DNA of 43,910 nucleotides from Desulfobacterales bacterium (lineage in GTDB: Bacteria; Desulfobacterota; Desulfobacteria; Desulfobacterales; UBA2156): positions 1 through 43,910 of the forward strand of contig JALVQN010000052.1 in assembly GCA_027025555.1 (NCBI GenBank). Direction: 5' to 3'. The stretch's first letter is position 1; every line of letters starts with the position of its first letter. Shown in pieces: positions 30,806-39,434 of the stretch. Under the pieces are notes generated by a model. That model was not told where the DNA came from. It saw nothing but the letters and a program-made list of their open reading frames with translations, and made no database searches. The position numbers and the translations under genes were made by a program.

Positions 30806-32719
30806 TCAAAGCGGTTTCAGCCAGAAAACCTGATAAGGGTTCAATTCCAGGGCCAGGTGCCCTCTCTTATCCGGTTCAAGGCACTGCCCGCTGAGCGCGT
30901 CTTCCCATTGAAAGGCGGGGCGACCCCGCATCTGTTTTGCTGCAATTCTGACCGACTGAGGCTTCTTTGAGACGTTGACGCACACCCAAAGGAAAGATTT
31001 TCCTAAAGGGCTTTTCAGGCGGGCCAGGACCACGGCGGGATTCCCGACGGAAACAGGCTCCGCCGCAGGGCCCCGGGGATCAAATGCCGGGTGCTGACGG
31101 CGCTTTTCAAGAAGACAAAGGATCTCGTGAAAGACGGTCTTCATGCGGCGGGAGTCGCCGTCGAGCATCTGAAAAAGCCGTTTTGCCTCAAATGTCTGGC
31201 GGTTGATGGAGCGGTTTTCGTCCAGGTCCTCCAGGGGCGCGTTTTCAGCCCCGATCAGTCCGTTGATGTAAAACGCCGGGAGGCCTCGCACCAGAAAGCC
31301 CAGGTGAATCACGGCCAGGTACCGGGAGATGCAAAGAGGAAGAGGCTCTTTGCTCTTTGGCTTGTTGACGAGATTCCAGGGGGTGGCGCAGATTTCGTAG
31401 ACGATCCGCTTTCCCCCGGGCAGGGCCGCGTAATTGGGCAGGGCCCCGTGTTCACGGATCAGGATGTCCAGAAGCTGTTCCATCTGATCCGGAGAGAGCC
31501 ATCCATGGGCCGGTTTCAGCCCCATGCCGTCGTGGCTGCCCAAGATGGTGATGAACTGACGGCCCCTGAAGGGGTCCAGGGACTTCAACCACTTCATGTA
31601 AGGCCTCCCGTCGCCGGTGAGCACGGCGTAGACCGCCAGGGGAAAGTGCGTGAACTGATATACCAGGGCACACTCCGGCGATCCCTTTTTCCCCAGGTAA
31701 GGCAGGATCCGGTCCTGGGGTTCGTTGACTTCCGCCACCAGCCGTGTTTCCGGGGCAAGGCCCTTGGAAAGCCGCCGGAGGATGCGGATGATGTCATGGA
31801 CCTGGGGCTCGTGGATGGAAGCGGCGCCGACCTTTTTCCAGACATAGCCCACGGCATCCAGGCGAATCAGGGAAGCCCCCTTGCCCATGTAATGAAGCAG
31901 GATCTTTGCCGCCTCCAGGAGCACGGCCGGGTTGTTGAAGTTTAGATCCACCTGCCGGGTGGTTTCCGCCTGGTCCGGATTTTTCGGGCGGGAAAAGGTG
32001 GTCCAGACCCAACCGGTCCCCAGCACCTTGGCCCGTCCCCCGGGATCGAAGCTTCGGGGGGCGCCCAGCCCGGCCACAAGCGCGCCTCCCTCCTTTTCCA
32101 GGACGGTATAGGGGGTGAGAACCGGCGTGGGGCGGGGCCTCACAAGCGCTTTCAAGGCGGACTCAGACGGCCTGTCGGCGTCCGAATAGGCGATGACGAA
32201 ATCCTTGTAAGGCGCCACGCGTTGGTATCGCGGATCCTCGGGAAAGAGATGCCGTTCGATGAGGGCCCCTTGGACCAGGGGGTTTTCAATGGAAGCGTGG
32301 TTCATGACAAAGTCGACCATGAGCACCACATGCTCGGCCAGGGAGCGGATATGCTTCCAGGACCCGTACTCCGGATGGACCCGATAATAGTCGGTCACGG
32401 AAAATCCCCGGTCCGTGTCCCAGGGAAAGAAGGGCAGGATGTGCAAGAGGTTCAAACGGGAATCGATGCGGTATCTTTTCAGAAAATCCCCGAGGATGGA
32501 GAGGGGCTTTTTCTTGGAAGAAGGGTCGACAAGGGTGTTCGCGTAGCAGATGAGGCATGCTTCGTAGAGGGAGGGGGCGTCGGACCGGGACGGGGAGAGC
32601 GGTTTTTGGCGCTTTTCGAATCGATTGACAAGCTCTTGAAGCTCACGAAGGCAGCCCTCCACTTCCAAGGAAGGGTAGAGTCGCAAAAGCAGATGCTTGA
32701 TGCGGCGTTTCACATCCAT
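30806..32719 (-). CDS. GH13 subfamily 18 phosphorylase (sucrose / glucosylglycerate phosphorylase-like)
   Basis: A 637-residue alpha-amylase-fold protein resembling sucrose-phosphorylase-type GH13_18 enzymes. Visible: LHILPFFPWDTDRGFSV near 92-108, DFVMNH at 136-141, the nucleophile Asp288 in IRLDAVGYVWKK, acid/base Glu330 in VAEVNEP and Asp397 in LGSHDGMGL. These enzymes phosphorolyse a glucoside to glucose 1-phosphate. Members of the subfamily use sucrose, sucrose 6'-phosphate, glucosylglycerol or glucosylglycerate; the last two are compatible solutes and plausible for a marine-type sulfate reducer. It is longer than most (about 480-590). It stands alone, with no transporter or synthase beside it. 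Confidence 0.85.
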   Translation of the reverse strand: MDVKRRIKHLLLRLYPSLEVEGCLRELQELVNRFEKRQKPLSPSRSDAPSLYEACLICYANTLVDPSSKKKPLSILGDFLKRYRIDSRLNLLHILPFFPWDTDRGFSVTDYYRVHPEYGSWKHIRSLAEHVVLMVDFVMNHASIENPLVQGALIERHLFPEDPRYQRVAPYKDFVIAYSDADRPSESALKALVRPRPTPVLTPYTVLEKEGGALVAGLGAPRSFDPGGRAKVLGTGWVWTTFSRPKNPDQAETTRQVDLNFNNPAVLLEAAKILLHYMGKGASLIRLDAVGYVWKKVGAASIHEPQVHDIIRILRRLSKGLAPETRLVAEVNEPQDRILPYLGKKGSPECALVYQFTHFPLAVYAVLTGDGRPYMKWLKSLDPFRGRQFITILGSHDGMGLKPAHGWLSPDQMEQLLDILIREHGALPNYAALPGGKRIVYEICATPWNLVNKPKSKEPLPLCISRYLAVIHLGFLVRGLPAFYINGLIGAENAPLEDLDENRSINRQTFEAKRLFQMLDGDSRRMKTVFHEILCLLEKRRQHPAFDPRGPAAEPVSVGNPAVVLARLKSPLGKSFLWVCVNVSKKPQSVRIAAKQMRGRPAFQWEDALSGQCLEPDKRGHLALELNPYQVFWLKPL

Positions 32720-32867
32720 GGGAATCGGTGCTCTTTTTAAAGGCCTTGTGTCGCTGGAGTCTTTCTTTCAATACCGTCCGGGGCCGGTTCCTGTCAAATT
32801 CTTCCACGGCCTGTGCCAGGGCAAGGAAATAGGTCCTTTGTGGGGGGCGCTGAAACTTTGCTTCATG

Positions 32868-32891
32868 ATATGACCGACCGACCGGTCATAT
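32868..32891. promoter_or_regulatory. TetR-type operator palindrome
   Basis: ATATGACCG and CGGTCATAT are perfect nine-base arms around the six bases ACCGAC, with the core GACCGACCGACCGGTC. Such palindromes are typical TetR-family operators. The motif CCGACCG recurs in reverse as CGGTCGG near 32999-33005, immediately after the tetR promoter -10, so two sites may be occupied by the TetR protein encoded at 33098. Confidence 0.7.
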
Positions 32892-32962
32892 AGATTGAAT
32901 AAAATGACGCAAATTATCTTATTATATTGTTTTTTTTAGCATTTCCCTATAGCAAAATCGTG

Positions 32963-32991
32963 TTGACAGAAAATAACAGGTGTATTATTAG
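32963..32991 (+). promoter_or_regulatory. Promoter of the tetR-RND efflux operon
   Basis: TTGACA (32963-32968), 17 bases, TATTAG (32986-32991). The predicted start near 32998 coincides with the second CGGTCGG half-site, an arrangement fit for autorepression. Confidence 0.6.
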
Positions 32992-33097
32992 AACCAATCG
33001 GTCGGAAACCGGTTGTCGGGTTTGAAACGGACGAGGATGCTTTCCTTTGAAAGCAAAACGCCCATGGGTTTTCAAATGACAGGCAAAGGAGGCTTTC

Positions 33098-33775
33098 ATG
33101 TGCCCGCAGGCGGTGAATAGACAGGCCAGGCAGGAAAAAATTGCCCGGGCGGCTTTGACCGTGTTTTCCAAAAAAGGCTATGCCGCCACGAGCGTTCGAG
33201 AGATCGCAAAAGCCGCCGGCATGGGGAAAGGGACCCTTTATGAATATTTCCAGACCAAAGCGGATATTTTCGTGGCGGCGACGAAGCAGTGGTTGAATGC
33301 GCTTGAAAGTCGCTTCTCCATCCATGTGGCAGGACTCGAGGATCCGGCGGAGCGCCTGACCGCTTTGGCCCATGCCTTTGTGGAACTGGTGGACCCCTTG
33401 GATCCCATGACCGCCCGCATGTCCGTGGAGATCATCCGGCAGGGGGTTCTCCAAGAGGGGGTGCTTTACGACCGCCGTCACGAGCTGCGGGAAGTGATGC
33501 TCGGAACGCAAAAGAGGGTGGAACAGGTTCTTCTCGAGGGCATCTCCCAGGGAATATTCAAGGCGGCACATGCCAAGGATGTGGGGAAAATGGCCGCCAA
33601 TTTCATCGGGTATTTGGACGGAATCCTGCTTCACAGTGTCATGACCAAAGGAGAGCTCGAGCTCAAGGAACATGTGGATTTTTTCATCACCACCGTCCTT
33701 CATTTTCTCTCCAAGCCTTCCGGCGGCCCCTCGAGAAGAGGGCCGCAAAATGCCGACCTTAAGGGCGCATCATGA
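33098..33775 (+). CDS. TetR-family transcriptional regulator
   Basis: A 225-residue TetR/AcrR regulator. The N-terminal helix-turn-helix spans about 12-60 (KIARAALTVFSKKGYAATSV, then REIAKAAGMGKGTLYEYF); the remainder is the helical ligand-binding and dimerisation part. AAAGGAGG precedes the ATG. Its stop overlaps the start of the adaptor gene (ATGA), so it is the first gene of the efflux operon and most likely its repressor, acting at the palindrome upstream. The inducer is unknown. Confidence 0.93.
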   Translation: MCPQAVNRQARQEKIARAALTVFSKKGYAATSVREIAKAAGMGKGTLYEYFQTKADIFVAATKQWLNALESRFSIHVAGLEDPAERLTALAHAFVELVDPLDPMTARMSVEIIRQGVLQEGVLYDRRHELREVMLGTQKRVEQVLLEGISQGIFKAAHAKDVGKMAANFIGYLDGILLHSVMTKGELELKEHVDFFITTVLHFLSKPSGGPSRRGPQNADLKGAS

Positions 33776-34923
33776 AAAAAGAAACCGAACTTTTTGAAAA
33801 TAAATCCAAAAGATGGATGGAGCGGATTGTAAGGGCCTTGCCGCTGATCGTCCTTTTGCTGATGATTTTAGGGGCCTGGATCCTGTTTAAAAAGATCGAA
33901 ACAAAACGGGTCATCCTGAAAGAAAAAGCCGCCGCTTCGCTTAATCCCCAAAAACCTCAAGCCAATGTGGTGGCCCTGAAAATTTCTTACGAGCGGTTGC
34001 GGGATCGAATCCGGTTTCCGGGAATCACCCTGCCTGCAAAGCAGGTCAAGGTCCTGGCAGAGGTGAAGGGCAGAGTGGTTCGAAAAAGGGCCAAGGAGGG
34101 TCAGCGGATCCGGGACCGGGACATCATCGTAGCCCTGGAGACACGGGACTACGAAACTGCCCTTTTTGCGGCCAGGGCCTCCCACGAAGCGGCCCTGGCC
34201 GCCTTGAAACGCATCCGGATGCTTTTTCAAAAAAACGCCGTTTCCCAATCCCGGCTCGATGACGCCCTTGCCCGGGTTCGAAATTTAAAGGCCCACATGG
34301 ACAACGCGGCGCTGGCCCTGGAACGATGCACCGTCCGGGCGCCTTTCGACGGGGTCTTAAATCGGATTTATGTCCACGAGGGGGATTTCGTGGGCGTGGG
34401 CGATCCCATCGCAGAGGTCCTGCAGATGGACCGGCTGAAGGTGCAGGTGGGGATCCCGGAATCCGATGTGGAGGCTGTTCGACGAAAAGACACGTTCCTT
34501 GTGACCGTCGACGCCCTGGGCGGCAAGGCCTTTGAGGCCCGGAAGGCGTTTTTGTCCAAAAGGGCGGACCCCATGGCCCGCCTGTATGACTTGAACCTGA
34601 TCCTGAACAACCCTTCTCACGAAATACTCCCGGACATGTTCGTCCGGGTCGAGGTCGTCAAAAAGGAAATCCCCAAGGGCATCGCGGTGCCGCTGTATGC
34701 TGTGGTCAACCGGAACGCGGAAAATGTCGTCTTCGTGGTCAATGACGCCCGTGTGCATGCCCGGAAAGTGGCACTGGGCCTTGTGGACGGCTGGAAAGTC
34801 CAGGTCAAAGCCGGCCTCAAGCCGGGGGACCAGGTGATCGTGGTGGGCCACCGGGACGTCAATCCGGGACAGCGGGTCACCGTGGTGAAAACCCTGGAAC
34901 GGATCGAGGATCTCTTGCCATGA
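33772..34923 (+). CDS. RND efflux periplasmic adaptor (membrane fusion protein)
   Basis: A 383-residue HlyD/AcrA-type adaptor that links an inner-membrane RND pump to an outer-membrane channel. One N-terminal membrane anchor (about 20-42, LPLIVLLLMILGAWILF) precedes the lipoyl half-motifs (VLAEVKGRVVRKRAKEGQRI near 95, RAPFDGVLNRIYVHEGDFV near 187), a helical hairpin and the beta-barrel part (MDRLKVQVGIPESDVEAV). It is anchored by a membrane helix, not lipidated. Four-base ATGA overlaps couple it to tetR and to the pump gene. Confidence 0.93.
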   Translation: MKKETELFENKSKRWMERIVRALPLIVLLLMILGAWILFKKIETKRVILKEKAAASLNPQKPQANVVALKISYERLRDRIRFPGITLPAKQVKVLAEVKGRVVRKRAKEGQRIRDRDIIVALETRDYETALFAARASHEAALAALKRIRMLFQKNAVSQSRLDDALARVRNLKAHMDNAALALERCTVRAPFDGVLNRIYVHEGDFVGVGDPIAEVLQMDRLKVQVGIPESDVEAVRRKDTFLVTVDALGGKAFEARKAFLSKRADPMARLYDLNLILNNPSHEILPDMFVRVEVVKKEIPKGIAVPLYAVVNRNAENVVFVVNDARVHARKVALGLVDGWKVQVKAGLKPGDQVIVVGHRDVNPGQRVTVVKTLERIEDLLP

Positions 34924-37900
34924 TCGTATCGGATGCGGCCATCAAGAACCGGATCAGCGTGGGGGTCCTTTCGGTGATCCTCTTGGTATTCGGGGTTTAC
35001 TGTTACCTCCGGCTTCCCCGGGAGGCTTCCCCGGATATCACCATCCCCAATGTCTTTATCAGCACCGATTACAAAGGGGTCTCCCCCTCGGACATGGAAA
35101 CGGCCGTCACCATCCCCATCGAAAAGAAGCTGAAAGGGCTGGATCGGGTGAAGAAGATCCATTCCGTCAGCACCGAGGGGCGCTCCATGATCAATGTGGA
35201 ATTCATCCCCGGCACCGATATCGACGAGGTTCTCCAGAAAGTCAAAGACAAGGTGGACGAAGCCAAAAAGGATCTCCCGGCGGATCTAAAGGACGATCCT
35301 TCCGTTTTCGAGGTCAATTTTTCTGAAATGCCCATCGTCGTCTATGCCCTGTCCGGGACCTGCGGCCGGATGTGCCTGAAAAAGATCGCCGACGATCTTG
35401 AAGAGGATATGGCGTCGATCCCCGGGATCCTGGACGTGGAGGTCACCGGCGGGCTGGAACGGGAGATCAAGATCGAAGTGGATCCGGACAAGCTGGCCTA
35501 TTATCGAATCCCCATCACCGCGTTTCAGAGGGTGGTTTCCGGTGAAAATCAAAACACCTCCGGAGGGACCATCACACTGGGGGACGGCCGGTACCAGTTG
35601 CGGGTCCCGGGAGAGTTCACCTTGCCCGAAGAGATCCTGGGACTGGTGGTGAACGCCTCGCACGGACGGCCCGTTTACCTCAAGGATTTGGCCCGGGTCA
35701 CCGACGGTTTCAAGGACGAAAATTCGCGATCCCGCCTGGACGGCAGGACGGCGGTGAGCATCACCGTGAAAAAACGCGTGGGTGAGAACATCATCGCCAT
35801 CGCCGACCGGATCGAAAGGCTCATCGAAAGCCGGAAAGGGCAATGGCCGGAAGGGACCCGGATCACCAAGCTCATGGACCAGGCCAAGGATATCCGGTTG
35901 ATGGTCTCGGACCTGGAGAACAACATTTTATCCGGGCTGATTCTGGTGGTGGCGGTCCTGTTTCTGGCTTTGGGTTTCAGGAATGCCGTTTTGGTGAGCC
36001 TGGCCATCCCCTTTTCCATGCTCTTGTCCTTCATTGTGCTGTATGCCCTGGATATCACCTTAAACATGGTGGTCCTTTTTTCATTGACGTTGGCCCTGGG
36101 GATGCTCGTGGACAATGCCATTGTCATCATTGAAAACATCTACCGGTACATGGAACAGGGGGTTCCCCGCATTCAGGCCGCCATGTATGCCACCGGTGAA
36201 GTGGCCTATCCGGTCATAGGGTCCACGCTGACGACGCTGGCAGCCTTTTTTCCGTTGATCTTCTGGCCAGGGATCATGGGCGAGTTTATGAAATACCTTC
36301 CCATTACCCTGATTGTCACCCTTTCTTCGAGCCTTTTCGTGGCCCTGGTCATCAATCCGGCTTTGACCGCCATCTTCATCCGGGTAAAAGGAAAAAGCGC
36401 CGAATCCCTTCCAGCCGGGGATGCGGACGCCGTCCGCGCTTCGGGGGAACGGCCGGTGGTCATCAAAGGCGCGATCCTGAAGGGTTATTTCAGACTGTTG
36501 AAGGGCGCCTTGAATCATCGGATCGCTGTGGTCTTCTTGGCATTTGCGGTGCTGACCCTCTTTGTTGAAGCCTGGCTTTTGGCGGTGGGCCTTGAAAAGC
36601 CCGTGGAATTTTTCCCGGATGTGGATCCCAAGAGTGTCTATGTCAATATCGAGCCTCCTGAAGGGGCGGACCTGGAATACATCGACCGGATCGCCAGACA
36701 GACGGAGATGGCGGTTATCGGGGCATTCGACAAGGAAGGCTTCCAGGGTTTCAACGTCTCCAGGCGCGACTACGTGCGCGCGTACGCCCCCAAAAAACAT
36801 CGCAAGGCCGGCGGTCAAGTCTTCCTGGGGCCCGGGGACCTGGATAATGTGGACCATATTTATGCACGGGCGGTGGAGGTGGCGGGCCCCGGTGCGGCGT
36901 TCAGCCCGAATCTGCCCACCCATATCGGGGTGCAGTTTTTAGATTTTGTGGACCGGAAGAGGCCTTCCAGGGAAACCGTCGAAGCGATCCGGAGACGTGT
37001 CCAGGGGATTCCGGGGGCCAAGATCACCGTGGCAAAGGCGGAGGAGGGACCGCCCACCGGCGCTCCCATCAACATCGAGATCTCGGGGGACGACTTCCGC
37101 GTCCTGGGGGCCCTGGCCAAAAAGGTGCGCGCCGCCGTCTCCCGGCTGCCCCATGTGAAGGATGTCCGGGACGATTACACCCAGGGAATTCCCACCGTGC
37201 GGGTGCGGGTGGACCGCCGGAAGGCGGCCCTCTTCGGGCTGAGTACCGAGACGCTGGGTTTTGCCCTCAAGACCGCTTACAATGGTCTGGTTATTTCCAC
37301 GTTCCGGGAAGGCGATGAAGATTATGATATCACCGTGATCCTGGACCGGAAAGACCGCTCGGTCCTGGACGTGCTTTTCAAGCTCATGCTTCCGACCCCG
37401 TCGGGACAGCTGGTTCCCCTGACCACCGTTGCCGACATCCAGGTCTCGGGAAGCCTCGGCGATATTACCCGGATTGACCACAAACGGGTGGTGACGGTGA
37501 AGGCCGAAGTGGACGCCACGCGCATTCCGGGTCCGGTGGCCCGGGCGCAGGCCGAGAAGCTTCTGGAGACGTTCCCCCTGCCGGCGGGGTACGCCCTCGA
37601 GTTCACCGGAGAGTTCGAGTTTCAAAAGGAGGCGGAAGCCTTCTTGTCCAAGGCCTTTGTCATCGCCGTATTTCTGATTTTCCTGATTCTGGTGACCCTC
37701 TTCAATTCCGTGATCCAGCCGGCCATCATCCTGGCCTCCGTGGCCCTTTCGTTGGGGGGCGCTTTTTTAGGGCTCGCGGTCCTGACGGCGCCTTTCGGCA
37801 TCATCATGTCGGGGGTGGGCGTGATTTCACTGGCCGGGGTGGTGGTGAACAACGCCATCGTCCTCATCGATTACACCAACAAGCTCAGGGCGCGGAAAAT

Positions 37901-38213
37901 GGCGTTGAAGGATGCGGTGATGGCCGCCGGCGCCACGCGTCTTCGACCGGTTCTGTTGACCGCCGTCACCACCGTACTGGGCCTTTTGCCCATGGTGACC
38001 GGTGTTTCCTTCGATTTTCACAAAATGGGCATGACTTATGCCAGTGAATCGACCCAATGGTGGCAATCCATGGCCGTCGTGGTGATTTTCGGGCTGGGGA
38101 TCGCAACCGTTCTGACCCTTGTGGTGGTTCCCGTATTGTATGCCCTGTTCGCATCCCTGGAGACGCGTTCGGCAGAAATCATCGCAAAGGCAAGGGCCTC
38201 CTTCCGACGCTAG
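34920..38213 (+). CDS. RND-family efflux transporter permease
   Basis: A 1097-residue inner-membrane RND pump with twelve membrane segments and two large periplasmic loops, driven by proton uptake. The first segment is at about 12-30; LALGMLVDNAIVIIEN near 391-406 is the transmembrane-4 motif, with Asp398 present but Asn399 where AcrB has its second aspartate. SGVGVISLAGVVVNNAIVLIDY is the matching motif of the second half (quoted in part). Substrate class is unclear. No outer-membrane factor gene follows, so a TolC-like partner must be elsewhere. The stop codon shares the CTAG with rlmN. Confidence 0.93.
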   Translation: MIVSDAAIKNRISVGVLSVILLVFGVYCYLRLPREASPDITIPNVFISTDYKGVSPSDMETAVTIPIEKKLKGLDRVKKIHSVSTEGRSMINVEFIPGTDIDEVLQKVKDKVDEAKKDLPADLKDDPSVFEVNFSEMPIVVYALSGTCGRMCLKKIADDLEEDMASIPGILDVEVTGGLEREIKIEVDPDKLAYYRIPITAFQRVVSGENQNTSGGTITLGDGRYQLRVPGEFTLPEEILGLVVNASHGRPVYLKDLARVTDGFKDENSRSRLDGRTAVSITVKKRVGENIIAIADRIERLIESRKGQWPEGTRITKLMDQAKDIRLMVSDLENNILSGLILVVAVLFLALGFRNAVLVSLAIPFSMLLSFIVLYALDITLNMVVLFSLTLALGMLVDNAIVIIENIYRYMEQGVPRIQAAMYATGEVAYPVIGSTLTTLAAFFPLIFWPGIMGEFMKYLPITLIVTLSSSLFVALVINPALTAIFIRVKGKSAESLPAGDADAVRASGERPVVIKGAILKGYFRLLKGALNHRIAVVFLAFAVLTLFVEAWLLAVGLEKPVEFFPDVDPKSVYVNIEPPEGADLEYIDRIARQTEMAVIGAFDKEGFQGFNVSRRDYVRAYAPKKHRKAGGQVFLGPGDLDNVDHIYARAVEVAGPGAAFSPNLPTHIGVQFLDFVDRKRPSRETVEAIRRRVQGIPGAKITVAKAEEGPPTGAPINIEISGDDFRVLGALAKKVRAAVSRLPHVKDVRDDYTQGIPTVRVRVDRRKAALFGLSTETLGFALKTAYNGLVISTFREGDEDYDITVILDRKDRSVLDVLFKLMLPTPSGQLVPLTTVADIQVSGSLGDITRIDHKRVVTVKAEVDATRIPGPVARAQAEKLLETFPLPAGYALEFTGEFEFQKEAEAFLSKAFVIAVFLIFLILVTLFNSVIQPAIILASVALSLGGAFLGLAVLTAPFGIIMSGVGVISLAGVVVNNAIVLIDYTNKLRARKMALKDAVMAAGATRLRPVLLTAVTTVLGLLPMVTGVSFDFHKMGMTYASESTQWWQSMAVVVIFGLGIATVLTLVVVPVLYALFASLETRSAEIIAKARASFRR

Positions 38214-39277
38214 GCCGCATGGGCAGGAGCGCCGAGCTGACCGCAGGCCGCCGAGATTTCACTCCCCTTGCTGGCGCGGATGATGGCGGTCATGTGTCTG
38301 TCCAGAAGGACCTTCTGGAAGGCCAGGATGTGCCCTTCTTCGGGACGCTGGAAGGGGGCGCCCTCAAATTCATTGAAAGGGATCAGATTGATCTTGGCCC
38401 TGAGGGGGCCCAGGAGCCTTGAAAGGCGCCGGGCATCGTCCAGGGTGTCGTTGATGCCCTTTAAGAGCACGTATTCGAAGGTGATCCGGCGGGTGGGGGG
38501 AAGGGGATACGCCCTGCAGGCCTCCAACAGGCGTTCCAGGGGAAAGCGGCGGTTGACGGGCATCAAAAAATCCCGGGTTTTGTTTTGGGTGGCGTTCAGG
38601 GAGACGGCCAGATTCACCCGGGTCTTCCGGCCCAGCTCCGCCATTTTCGGGACCACGCCGGCCGTGGAGACGGTGATCTTTCTGTGGGAAAAGCCCAGGC
38701 CGAAGGCGCTTTGGGTCAGAATCTCAAGGGCGCGGCAGACGTTGTCCAAGTTGGCCAAGGGTTCTCCCATGCCCATGAAGACGATGTTGGTGATGCGGCG
38801 GCGCGGTGACGCCCGGCAAATATCTCGGACCTGGGAAAGGATTTCACCCGGCGTGAGATTCCGGATCCAGCCGAGCCTTGCCGTCAGGCAAAAGGCGCAT
38901 CCCATGGCGCATCCCACTTGACTCGAGATGCACAGGGTATCATGATCCCGTTCCGGAATCCGGATGCTCTCCACACGGGCCCCGTCGGCAAGGCCGAAGC
39001 GGAATTTCTCCGTGCCGTCTTTGGCCCGCTCCACCTTTAAGAGCTTCAGGCGCACGTTGGAAAAGGCGGCGGCCAACCGCGCCCGCAACCCTTTCTTGAG
39101 ATCGGTCATGTCCTCGAACCGATCTGTTTGTCGGCCGTAAATCCACTTGAGAATCTGGCGGGCGCGGTACGGTTTTTCCCCGCTTTTTTCAAGCCAACAG
39201 GCCAAGTCCTTTGGGGACATGTCCTTGATATCCGGCTTGAAGGAAGGATTGCTTTTTTCTTGACAGCAATTATTCAT
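38210..39277 (-). CDS. rlmN: Dual-specificity RNA methyltransferase RlmN
   Basis: Radical-SAM enzyme of 355 residues that methylates C2 of A2503 in 23S rRNA and of A37 in some tRNAs. The Fe-S motif is CAMGCAFC (Cys123, Cys127, Cys130). The two mechanistic cysteines are also there: Cys116 in TLCISSQVGC and Cys345 in SAACGQL. ATG 39277 has no visible Shine-Dalgarno and is rich in A and T upstream; an internal ATG at 39220 would remove the first 19 residues, but the longer form keeps the usual N-terminus. Its 3' end meets the RND gene with a four-base overlap, leaving no room for a terminator. Confidence 0.95.
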   Translation of the reverse strand: MNNCCQEKSNPSFKPDIKDMSPKDLACWLEKSGEKPYRARQILKWIYGRQTDRFEDMTDLKKGLRARLAAAFSNVRLKLLKVERAKDGTEKFRFGLADGARVESIRIPERDHDTLCISSQVGCAMGCAFCLTARLGWIRNLTPGEILSQVRDICRASPRRRITNIVFMGMGEPLANLDNVCRALEILTQSAFGLGFSHRKITVSTAGVVPKMAELGRKTRVNLAVSLNATQNKTRDFLMPVNRRFPLERLLEACRAYPLPPTRRITFEYVLLKGINDTLDDARRLSRLLGPLRAKINLIPFNEFEGAPFQRPEEGHILAFQKVLLDRHMTAIIRASKGSEISAACGQLGAPAHAA

Positions 39278-39289
39278 ATAAATAAATTA
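39261..39289 (+). promoter_or_regulatory. Promoter of the ffh translation operon
   Basis: TTGACA (39261-39266), 17 bases, TAAATT (39284-39289), preceded by the same T-tract as other promoters here (TTTTTCTTGACA). The -35 lies inside the first codons of the divergent rlmN gene. The leader to ffh would be about 140 bases. Confidence 0.6.
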
Positions 39290-39434
39290 GAAGTTTTAAT
39301 CGATTCCGACCTCCGGGGCGACGGCGGTTTTTCTAACGCTCAGGCTCTGGGAAGAAAAAGCAGGGTCCCCGTGTAAGGGCCGGTGATTGCCGCGGGCGCC
39401 TTGAGGATAGAACTCATAGCAAAACGGAAAGGCC

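Larger units (their letters stand above)
32720..33097. other. AT-rich regulatory region between the GH13 gene and tetR
   Basis: No gene is supported. The left part (32740-32860) shows nothing recognisable. The right part changes to strongly AT-rich sequence around 32890-32995 and contains a 24-base palindrome and the tetR promoter, listed separately. Confidence 0.6.

Noticed and set aside
32871-32887. Tandem ACCG repeats read as a microsatellite
   Set aside because: They sit inside a perfect longer palindrome next to a tetR gene, so an operator is the better explanation.
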